From: Larus michahellis | Taxonomy: Eukaryota; Chordata; Aves; Charadriiformes; Laridae | Direction: 5' to 3' | DNA length: 64,000 nucleotides | Assembly (NCBI RefSeq): GCF_964199755.1 | Contig: NC_133906.1 | Span: 17,767,378-17,831,377 of the forward strand | In this document: piece after piece, positions 47,801 to 59,800 of the stretch | Layout: every line of letters starts with the position of its first letter | How positions within the stretch are numbered: position 1 is the first letter of the stretch | Translations under genes and position numbers: made by a program | The notes under the pieces: generated by a model | Told to the model about the DNA's origin: nothing | Database searches by the model: none | What the model saw: only the letters and a program-made list of their open reading frames with translations

Positions 47801-50800
47801 TGTTTTTTCCTCTGCCAAGTTCTGATTTGATAAAGTTCATTCTAATAATGCTGTTGAAATTCTCTGTAGTAGAAAGGCTGGCTTCCTTGTATTTCTGTGA
47901 TAGAGTATAACGGAGCGTATCACTGAGCTGAACAGGAAGTCTTTCATTGACATGTGAATAAGGAGAATGGCAAGATCTGGATTTTCATCTCCCCTCCTTG
48001 TTTTATGATGTGGTCTCCTGGAAGGAGACTTGCTCCCTCTTTCTTACTGTTTCCCCCCCCCGCGACCTGAGAGCGGCTGTTGTTTAGATGGCTTGCTTTG
48101 TCTAGAGCTGCCTCAAAACCACAAACAGTATTTCTGGCATGGGCAGAGACGGTCTAGTTGGTGGCCTGTCTTGGGAATGCTTTGTGTTAAAGCTGAAGAG
48201 CAGACCAGCTTTTATTTGGGAGCCATAGAAGCTTTTACATTAATAGTAGGCGAGTTCTAATTTAAGCAAAGGCACCAAGTAAAAAGTTTAAAAAGAAATT
48301 CAAGCATAAGGAGAGCAAAGCAATGTTTCTTGGTTGAAAAGACCTAAAGTAATAAATTAAAGGGAATGGATGCCTGGATTGTACTGACAAGCATTAATAG
48401 CATTCCACTAACGAAGCTCAGGCTAGTACAATAACAATTCAGAAGACCTCATTTTTGTGTAAGCTGTGGTATAGGGGTGTTAAGCTGTGAAATTATGTTT
48501 TACCACAAAAATAGCAAATTATTTCCACGTTATTTATACATAACTACAGTGCAGTGTAGGCTTGCCACCATTGTTTGTTTTTGCTGACAAGTCTGATAGT
48601 TTGTTGCCCAACAACTCAGACAGGTTTTTCTTTGTCTCCTTTTAATTCTGTGTGAGGTATTGTTGTATGTTTGAAACGTTTCCCTTACTAGATTAGTTAG
48701 ATATGCAGTGATGCTTCCTAAATTGTAAGGATCTGGGAGTGACTGATCTGCTGCTGCTGTTTAAGTTCAAGTGAGGTGGAGGATCCGGCATTGCAGCTGA
48801 AGGCACAGCAGTTTTTTTGATTCAGCAGAACAATTCCTGTAGCAGAAGCTGCCCCTTGTGACTAATGCAGGCTTGGGATATTTATAGACGTGCATATCCA
48901 CAGCCCTTCTTCGCTCCAGCAGGCAGTCACCCAAATACAAAAGTCTTCTGGAATTAAAGTAAAAGTCAAAATTAAAATTAGTCCAGCAGTTTGGTTCTGA
49001 CAACACAGTGGAATGCAGGAACACATTGGGTAATAAAATGCCTTCCTTGCAGGGGGAGTGCAACTTCGGAAGCTGTGGGTGGATGCACAGTTAATGGAGA
49101 GTTCTTACTGTGTCGTGTAGTCAAAATGTTATGTTTTCTATCCAAAACTCGTGCCCTACAATTTCTGATATTTGCATTGTTGTTCCAGCTTAAGAGGTTG
49201 TCATCTTTGTTGCTCTTGTCCTTGGCCAGGCAGGAGAGGAGAATCAGTGTCTATAGAGGACCTACTGTAAACTCTGGTTCATGGGAGCTTACCTGGGCTG
49301 CAGTACTACCACTTCCGTGGCAGAAAACCAGATATGTTCTATTTTGGTTTCCCCATCTAGGTGAGAATGCTGATATCTAGCTAGGACATGTATTGGAACT
49401 AGATTTTTACTACGTTTCTAGAGTAATGTAGCATTTCTTCTTTGAAGATGACCAGCATTGTATTTCTCTTGCTGGTATTTCATGACAAATCTTTGTAGAC
49501 ATAACTTAACCCTGGAACTGAAATGGTAAACTTCTTCCAAATAAAATATAAAAAATTAAAATTCTATTGAATCCTGTAAGAATATTTTAATCTCTGTAGC
49601 AGATGCTTTAAAAAACTAAACAAGAACATTATATGGAGCCTAAAAGGCACAGTATTGGAACCAAATTTTTTTAAAGTTTTGTTTCTCCTATATTCAAGAG
49701 ATATTTTTTCAGAAAAAATGAAACTTGCATGCGGTTTCTATTTTATATGTATATATTTATTTACTGTCTTCAGTTACATGACTCAAAGTATAACAAATTA
49801 CTGGATTTTTACAGAAGTAGTTTAGTTGACTATCCTCAGTTTAAAAATTCTGCATTGTGATGGACTTCTTGCTTTCAAGCAAACAACGTGAACTAAACTT
49901 TCATGCTTAATAATGCATTGAAAGGTTGTTGGCTTCAGATTATTATCTAAAACCAGCTTCAGGTATTGAGCGTTTCACACTGATGTTTTGATTTCTGGAA
50001 TAATCTTTATATCTAAAAAAAACCCCCCAAAATATAAAAAAAAAAGCTGAACACCCTCCCCCCAACAAACAAAAAACCCCACCAGAACAACTTTGTGCCA
50101 CTGTTTTGATCAGTGATTCATGCCCCTTTCCCACCAAGGCAGTAAGAGAGCACTGCACTGGACTCTGAAGTTTTCAACTCTGCCAGCAGAAAAGGTGGAG
50201 ATGAAGTTTTAAAGCTTTTCTAGTTTTCTCTTGTTGGGCTGCTGGGGTAGTTTGTGGACAGTTTTTATGAAGTCTGCCAACTTGCCCCTGCAGCAAGACC
50301 ACAGTATGGCTGAGCATCATTGTGGTAAAACTGGTGGGTTTGAGACTTGAGATTGAATATATTTTATGAAAATTATTTGTGTGCTGTCCGTTTTCTGATG
50401 GAAGCCTTGTCATTTGACTGGGCATTCATCCATCTCTGGCGTTGTGGTCCTGTGTCCTAGTGAAGTACTGCGTGTATGTACTGTGAACTACGTGATCAGG
50501 GGCTGCTTGTGTTGGGCGCCCCTTTTGTTGTGATGGATGACACCTGGGTTTTATCAGTTTGTGTTCCTCGCATGAGGAATCAACAGTTACAGCCTGACTT
50601 GCATGTGTGCTCCTGCCAAGTGTATTACCATGTTGAGGAGTCTCTGTTTTGCTCATGTGAATAAAATGCAGCTCTGATGATGTGATGTGGAGGAGGTGCA
50701 GCCTATGGTTCTTCAGTGGCTCTTTGAAAAACTGTAAGTCCATCCTGTCTTGGGCTGAAGGGCTGAGGCCCACTTACATCCCTTTCTTTGCACTGTTCCT

Positions 50801-53800
50801 ATATAGGTTTGAATACTTTGGATAAATGCTTTTGGGGTGATACTTTTAGGCAAAGCTAAATAGCAGGGATTTTGGAGGTTCGTCTTTTGTTGGGAAGTTA
50901 AGTAGGCTGAGAAAATGGGAATACATTTCTGCATCTGATCTTGTGACAATAGAAAGGATTGGCTCATGCATTATAAATAAAATTGATTGATTCTGCTAAG
51001 GAAACCCTGGACAGCATATCAGAGGGCCACTGTGCCTTACAGAATGATAGTGGATAACAAAGCTAAAGGGATTTTCTTAGTGAGTAGGAAGCTTGCTTTA
51101 CTTTGTCAGTGTTTCTTTTTTTTTTTTTTTCTTTCTGAGTTTTGGCAGAAGAGAACAGGTTTTTCTTGCCTTGAGTACTCTGTTGGAGCAGCTTGATATG
51201 TAGATAGCTTGCAGTCTGACTTGCATCTCACATGCTCTTGTTATTCTTTTTCCCCAAAACCAGATTATTTGTATAGGCATAGCCAAATTGGGGAAGAACT
51301 GAATTTAATATTTCTTTTTCTGTTGTGAAATCAAGAGCTGAGGTAGTATGTAAGAAATGCGTCTAAGAAAGGAATTTCACAAGAGAAAGTTGCATTATTT
51401 GCAGGGTAGTTATATGAATGTATTTGGTGTGAGAACTTCAGATTCTGTTACTCAAAATTAGACATGAGTAAATAGAAGGTATCAGGATATATTTCTAATA
51501 GCAGAGGAGAAGGAACCTGTAACTTTTGGCTCCCACAAATTTTTATAGCACTGTCTTTTCTTGAGAGAGGAAAGGAGGTAGAAGATGGAGCACTGTTACT
51601 AGGTTAGTTTTAAGCTGTTTAGCTGGTGGTATTGTAGATAGCGTAACTACAGTAGCATAAATCTGAGTGTAGACTTATTGCCACTATATGCAAGTAGGCT
51701 TTTGACTCACTTTAATGTGAAAAGTGAATTAGGATGCAAGTGCAGTTGGTGAATAGCCTCTAAAACTCAAAAGTTAAGTGTCCTGGTTACGAACCGGGCT
51801 AGAAGATAAGCAGATTTTCGTCTTTCCGATGTGTCTTGGCTGTTGCGTACAGGTAGGATATCTTTCAAATAGTCTTAGATTTAGCTCAGGTGAAGCAAGG
51901 CTTGAAGCAATCACCCCCAAATTCTGTGTCATTAGTGAATTTATTAAAGTGTTGTTTTTTGGTTTTGTTTTTTTTTTTTTTTTTTACAAAGTAATATAGT
52001 TTAGGTGAAAGAAGGTCTTTTTCTAGAGTGACTAAAGTCAAGATATCAGCAAAAATCAGATATCTGAGTGTTATAACCAATAAAACCCGTACAGATATGA
52101 AAGCTCCTAAGTTTGGGGTTTTTTTTATTGAGGGAAAAGAGCCTGTGATGGAGATTAGGGGTTTATATCTTTTTTTAGACTACAGTAAGTAGTCTAAAAA
52201 AAATCATCCAAGCTTATAAGCATGGATGATTTAATCTTAGACTTGTTAGTTGCATATATTGCAAATGGTGTAGTACAGTAGCAAATACCTTAGGACAGAT
52301 TAACTTCTGGAATATTTGTCTAGCAACCCAGGTGGGTTTTGCAGCCTGTGAAGAGCTGTGTGCAGTTATAGCTATAATGCCACCAAAATCCTAGTTGCCT
52401 TGAGTTGTCTGTATGAGTTATAATTACAGCAATGACCCCAACGGGCATATATTCTGGTTTTATATAGAAATTTGCTCCAACTATGAGTATGTTCAGTGTG
52501 CACCACTTGGTTATTACTTGTATGTCGGTTTTCAGGGAGTGTGTTTTTTCCTAGTGATTTAGAATTAAGGAGGATCCATTCCTAAAGTCTGAGTGATTGA
52601 CTCATCATATGACCTTGGGCAAGTTACTCATCCACCTTGAGCTTGGGTTTTCCCAGTTGGAGTATTAAGTAAACAATGGCAAACTTGCTGAAAGCCAAAT
52701 GTCGTGATTGCGTTGAGGCTTCTTTGCTCTCTGTTGTTTCGCCTTTTGCAAAAAAAAAAAAAAAAGTAAATATTATTCTTTCAAGTTGGTATTTGAAAAA
52801 TTCACTTTAGATCTGGTACTCCAAGCTGTAGACTTAATGTTCAAATTAAGAGAATTCAAGTTCCAGCCTCCTCTCCAAAAGCACACCTCACCTCATCCTG
52901 CTAGGTCTTCTGCTGATCTCGCTACTCTGCTGCTGTTTCCATGAACCGTCTAGAAGATTATAGTCTCTTGGGAAGCTGCAGTCTATCCCTCAGATAAAAA
53001 TATGATTTTGCTGCTACCTATGCAAGCATTAATCAAATAGTGTTTTTTCCAAAGATCAGCTAACTGTAGGCTGTTTAAAAAAAAAATAAAATTACAACAA
53101 TTAACTGTGAACCAGTCCTTCTGTCCTTAAATCAAAGAATGCTGTTGCCCAGGCAAGTGCTGTAAAATTCTCCTGATAATTTATGCTGGCTCTACATACA
53201 CCCTCTTGCTTGAGCACTGAGATCTTGAGGTTTCCCCTGTTTGTTCTTGGATGAGACAGTTTTCCCCAAGGCTTAGTGGACTGCATTGTGGAGACTGCGA
53301 GTAATATTAAAATAAGCATACTTGTCTTGAGGTTTGTTTAATGAACTGCTTTTCTGCCATCTGAGAAAGCTGCTGTTCAATGAACCATGCTTCAGGAGAG
53401 TGGCTTTTTTGTGGGGATTCTCCTCATGTGCCCTGCTGAGATGTAAAAAGGTCCTATTTTTTTATGTAATAAGGACGCTCGTACAGGTCAGAGGAGCTGA
53501 CGGGAGCTTTCCCTCTTTGAGTGCACTGCTCTGTTCCAGCAGCGTCTCTGCCCTACAGGTTTGTCTGTCTTGGTGTAGCGTTCCAGCACAAGCAAAGCAC
53601 AAATTTTTTTATGGAATGCACCTGAGGGAAAGAAAAGTTTATAGTCATCTTTGATGTGTGCATGAATTCTGTTTTCAGATGTTTTTGAGGTCAATGGAAA
53701 AAGCTTTATATTTGAAAGAGCGCTGCCAGGAAGGAGAAGTTGAACAAAGGCTCTCAAACTCTGTGAAACTGTTGCTGTACCCTCTGGTTGCTTCTAGGTG

Positions 53801-56800
53801 GCACTACAAGAAAAATAATATGTACGTTCACTAGTTGTGAGAAGCCAACTGTTGAGCTGGTTGGGGCTCTGGTGGTCATAGTGCAGAGAGGAGCAGCTGG
53901 CAAATAACTCTAGGAGAAAGGAGGAAAGGAGTAAACTTACTCTGCCGTGATAGAATTGACTGAACTCTGAATTGCATTTTACATGTGTGAAACAGTCACT
54001 TAGTTTGTCACTTAGTGACAAACTGGTTTTGCTTTAGTGCCAAAAATGTGATTGTGTACAAAATTTATATATGTAGTTCTTCTCCAAAAATTATAATCAC
54101 AAGAGAAATGGTTTTCTTTTTCTCTAAATATTTAAATGTGAGACTGCTTTATAAAGCAGTCTTGGAGAACAATTACACTGTGTGTACATGGGCCAAATAA
54201 AATACAGGTTTTTATTCTCATCTAAAATTTGAATCTTAACATTCTTTAATATTTTTTTCACTTTGAATAGGAAAAATAATAATATATTCCAGTTCACAGC
54301 CATTTCTCAACTTCTTGTTTTTGTCAAAGTATATGGTGGCTTTTGGTTTTGCTTGAAGGAGGGGAGAGGACTGTTTGAAGCAGGGGGCTCTGTTTGATAT
54401 AGTACATATTTTTGAAAGAGATTATAGTAAGGAAGTAATCTCATGTGTGACTTATAAAACAAATCTTATCAAAGGAAAGATGTAACCTTTTTTTTAACCT
54501 TTGTTTTATTCAGAGCTAGACAATGTTCTAGTAAGAAATAAAAATCCTAATCTATGAAACATAAAACTAAACAACTAAAACCTTTTTTTTTTTCAGCAGC
54601 TCCATGAGACTGTGAAAAGAAAGCTTGATAGTGCTGCTTCCCCTCAGAATGGAGACCAGCAGAATGGCTATGGTGATGTATTTTCTGTGTCCAAGAAACT
54701 GCGTCGTGATGATGGTCTTGGTGGAGTGAGTGGTTCTTCCAATGGAATACCCCCTGTGTCTCCACTCCATCATCTTGACAAGAAATCTGGCAGTGGAGAT
54801 ACCTTACAACTTAATGGAAAACATCCGATGGGTCTAGATGGCATCAGCAAGAAGTGTCTTCCAGATTCCAGCCTGCAAATGAATGGAGGTGGTGATGCTG
54901 ATGACTCGTTTCCTCTGAGTTTGAACAAAGAGCTGAAGCAGGAGCCCGTAGATGATCTTCCGTGTATGATTGCTGGAGCAGGGGGTTCTATATCTCAGAA
55001 TAACTTGATGCCTGATCTTAATCTTAATGAGCAAGAATGGAAGGAACTTATTGAGGAGCTTAATAGATCAGTGCCTGATGAAGACATGAAGGATCTCTTT
55101 AATGAAGACTTTGAAGAGAAAAAAGATGCAGATTCTTCAAATTCAGCTGCACAGACTCCATTGCCACAAGATATTAACATAAAGACTGAGTTTTCCCCAG
55201 CACCCTTTGAACAGGAACAGATGGGATCTCCACAGGTGAGATCCACTTCATCAGGTCAAGCATTTATTGGTGCTGCTTCTGCACCTGTAAGTGCCGCTTC
55301 TCCAGCGGTTGGTAGTTCTCAGGCTATGTTTCAGCCTTCCAGTCAGTCAATGACTGAAAATCCTAATCAGTCCATGATGCAGGCATCAAACCACTCTCAA
55401 AACGTCCAGAGGCCTCTTCCCAATGTGTTGTTACCTGGGAAGGGTGCAGGAAGTGCCAAAGAAATGTCTTCTGCTCATCAACTTCAGCAGATTGCTGCCA
55501 AGCAGAAGAGAGACCAGATGTTGCAGAACCAGCAGCAAGCTTCACAAGTCCACCAAACAAATCAAATGTCTACGTGGCAACAGTCTGGGCCTTCTCATAG
55601 TCCACTGGCTGTCCCATATACCATGGAAAATCCCACCAGCCCATCGGTTTACCAGCCAGACTTCAACAATCAGAAACTCATGATGCCTACTATGGGAAAT
55701 AAAAGCTCACCGAGAGCTGGAGGCAATTACCATGTGAACATTTTGGGTCATCAGCAAAACAGCTTGAACCAGAACCCTGTGAACAGTCAAGGCTCTATGC
55801 TAGACTATGGGAACACCAAACCTCTCTCACATTACAAAGCAGAATGTGAACAGGGGGTTACAGTACCTGGGCAGAACAAGACTCCCATGTTGGCATACAT
55901 ACAGCAGCGCCAGCAGGCACCGCTGGCTCACGTGAGCGATGACCAAAATGGGATGATCCTGTTGAAACCCAAGTCTGGAAACATTGCCTACCGACTACCG
56001 CACAGTCAGGTGAATGTTCTGGGGTTTGTTACCTTCGTTTAGTAGCAGATTTAAGGTTTTGCAAGAGGGTGTTGGACAGGTAAGGCTAGAGAACAGACTG
56101 CTTGGTATTGTTTCAAAACAGTCGCCACGTGATTTTTAAATAAAATGCTAATATGCAGTAAGCTGAGACAAGAGTCAAGAACTCTTATTTTCTGCTGAGG
56201 ACAGTTTTTAATGCCGGTTCTAGGTCATGTAGTAATGTGTGATTTCTAGCTTAATATACTTTGTGGGCAACAAATTATGTCACACTTCATAGAAGCTTCT
56301 ACTTAGGAAGATGAATAGATGCTTTGTAAACTTTTGCCTAAAATAACTCATATAAAACTGTAGTGTTAAACAGTGTTCTCAAAGAAGCTTTGATTTCTTT
56401 ACCTTCTTTTTAGTCCCTGACTTGTGTCAGAGTTGGCTTACTATAAAAAGACGTGCTTTTGGTTCCTTCTTTTTTGATGAAAGGTGGAAGTGGGGGCTGC
56501 ATTCCTGATTTCTTAGGTATTCCTTGAGATTTTTCAAATCTAAGAATTTGTTATTGGTTAAGTCTCTGGGGATTGGGGAAGCATGGGCTAGGAGAGAATG
56601 ATACCTTTAAGAATGAATAATAGAAATATTTGTCTGCTTGAGGCAATATGCTTCAGCTTTTCCTGTCAAGGAAAATTCCAGATGGTGCTTCTTTGCCTTT
56701 TATATAACTGATATTACAGATATGCTGCAGGTGAAAATTTATGTAGTGGATGGAGGTATAGATTCGTTGGCATTCTGTAACATGTGCCTGCAATGCACAT

Positions 56801-59800
56801 CCTAGAGGGCTTGTTGAGAAGAAAGGTCTTTGCTGTATGGGTTAAAGCTCCTCTAACGAAAGCCATTGGAGATCCAGCTCTAGTAATATGTTCCCTCAAC
56901 AAAACAAAAAACCTGGGAAAAAGATCTGATTAGTCTGCAATAAAGACCACACTAAAGTACAAATAAAAATCTGAGATTGATGGGTGCTTCCTAAGGCACA
57001 AAAAAATTAATCTCTTCAAAAGCTAACAGAAGTAACAATCTTAACAACATCTTGATGGAAGAAGAAGGGAAGGGTAGAGGTGATTTTGTCACATCTCCCC
57101 CTCAGTGACCTTCTATCTACACTGCCACGCTTGCATTGAATTAACAGAAATACCGATGAACGCCTCTGGAGAATTTCTGAAAAGCTTGCACAGCATTATG
57201 TATATTTGGCTCGTGGTGTCTTATGAAAGTGCAGAGAGTGAGAACCAACAGCTGAAACCATTAGAGTCTTAGAATAGTTTGGGATGGAAGGGACCTTTAA
57301 AGGCCATCTAGTCCAACCCCCCTGCAAAGAGCAGGGACATCTTCAGCTTGATCAGGTCACTCAGAGCCCCGTCCAACCTGGCCTGGAATGGTTCCAGGGA
57401 TGGGGCATCGACCGCCTCTCTGGGCAACCTGGGCCAGTGTTTCACCACCCTCATGATAAAAATGTCTTCATTATATCCAGTCTAAATCTACCCTCTTGTA
57501 GTTTAAAGCCATTACCCCTTGTCCTATCACAACAGGCCCCCCTAAAAAGTCTGTCCCCATCTTTCTTGTAAGCCCCCGTTAAGTACTGAAAGGATGCTCC
57601 AAGGTCTCCCCAAAGCCTTCTCTTCTACAGGCTGAATAATCTCAACTCCCTCAGCCTGTCCTCACAGCAGAGGTGTTCTATCTGTCTGATCGTTTTTGTG
57701 GCCCAAATTAGCTGAATTCTAAACTCGAAAGTAGTATTTGTTTGTGTAATTAGTGATGAGGCTGAACTGTGCTTAAAAATTGTCAAATTTCAAGTGGATT
57801 TGCCGGTACAAAAAGGACAGTATGAGATCTTGAATTATAATTGTTCCGTGTTATTTTTGCTTATCCCAAGTTCCAATCTCCAAAAAAAGCAGCCTTATGA
57901 AAAATTAATAACAGGCTTATCTATAGTAGTATTTTTCTCTGTGGAATATAAGGCTCATTTTAATCAGGGATAGCCTTCTTCCCCTTCACTTGCAAATAGT
58001 AAATGCTCTGATACTAAAAAAAGCAACTCTAGGAGGGAAGGCGTAAACACTCGCGGAATTAAACATTGACAGAAGAGGCAGGATTTAAATAAATTATTTG
58101 TATAATGAAAATTTAAAATGTAGTATTTGAAAAGCTGCTACCAAAGTAAACTGAAGCTGGTGTGTAACTAGTGTCGTTCCCCTGGCTGAGCAGAAGCACG
58201 CAGGGCTGTACTTGCCTGTTTGAGCTGGACTTTGGGAAGTACTTTGGGACTGAAGTTAAAGCCTCTATTCCTAAATGTTGTGGAGCTTCTGACCTTAACT
58301 CCAAACTGTCACTCTGTGTCTGGCACTTTATAGATGGGTTTTTGGTTGTCTTTAGCTGAACTGGAAACTGTATCACACTTTGCCTTTTCCATTAAGCTTC
58401 ACAAGTGAAGAAGCTATTGCATAAGGATGGCAAAATGTAAGGAACTGATCTAATTTTATTAAATAGTGTAAATGTACAAATAACCAATAACTGACAATTT
58501 CTGTTTTTCTGAGATGTGTTATGATTACCTTCCCTGTGTAGGCTTTGTTTATAAAGTCTCTCTTCCTTATCTTGTGAAATGATAAAAATAATGCATACAA
58601 ACAGTGGTCATCACCATGAAAATGCCTTTGCTCATCTGGTAACTACATACAGTTTCTAAATTCTGGAGGGCTAACCTTTTTCTGTAACTCATGTCACTTT
58701 TTCTGTGTTCTGCAGGATCAAACCCCCTCTCCTAACGTTCCTCGTGTTCCGGTTTCTGTCCCGGGCCCTGGCGTGGGTGCCCAGGCTCCCAATGTCTCCA
58801 TGGCAGGTAACCACAGCAACCCACCTTATCTCAGCAATCAGCAGCAAGCAGCAGTGATGAAGCAACACCAAATGCTGATGGACCAGCAGAAGCAGAGAGA
58901 GCAGCAACAAAAGCACTTGCTCATGGAGCAACAGAAGCAGCAATTCCTAATGGAGCAGAGACAGCAGCATCTTCTGGCTGAGCAGGTGAGAGGGGCCAGC
59001 AGTCTTTTTTTTTTTCTTGGTGGTGATTTGCTTTGGTGGATGAAACAGCATTTGAGATTTTTCAGTTATCACATTACAAAATAGGGGATGTAAACTACAA
59101 GGTGCTTTGGTATGGTAAGTATAATTGCTGTTTTATGTTTCTAGAAAAGTAACCCAAATAAGTGGCACTTGATTGCTGAGACTTACTTTTTCTATTATTA
59201 CAAGGCACTGTGCTGAATGAAAAGAATAAAATAGGTAGAATTGAGTAGTGTGAAAATACAAGACAACACCTACATGGAGAGAATGTATCATGCCAGCGGT
59301 GGTGTAATTCTTTGTGAAAGAAGAAAGGCAAACGGAATCAGAGCAAAAATAAAAGATAAGGTTGGGATACCGTTGATGTGTTCTGTAGAGCTTTAAAAAT
59401 GGAAGCAATGAGGAAGGGACTCTGTAAGTTCATTGTGCTTTCTGCCTTTCTTCCCTGCGAGATCCACAACAGTTCATGTTTCAAATTTTAAAACATCATT
59501 CACTTGTTTATTTGGGGAAAATAATTAGACATCTGCATCCATCTTACATCTTACCCTGCCAAAAGAATTTAACTCTGCTGTCCATCAGCCTGCAGAAAGC
59601 TGCTTTAGGCCTCTCTCAGGGAAATGGGCTCCTTATGTGAACCTTTCTAAGCTTTAAACTTTCTGCACGTCTTTCAACTGGGAATCAACCCAAAGGGCCT
59701 TATTCCTGTCATCAGTGCTTTTCTGCATTTTTAAAAGTCCATGCAGCCACTTTCCAGACACTGGCAATGTACATACAGAGAAATTTTTAATATCTGTTAT

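Larger units (their letters stand above)
44821..54596 (+). other. MAML1: MAML1 intron 1
   Basis: About 9.8 kb. I see no exon or retroelement I can name. It contains low-complexity A/C tracts (50016-50086), T-runs (51117-51130, 51968-51985), tandem hairpins (52170-52232), a hairpin (54002-54024) and a 22-bp palindrome (54141-54162). Confidence 0.7.
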
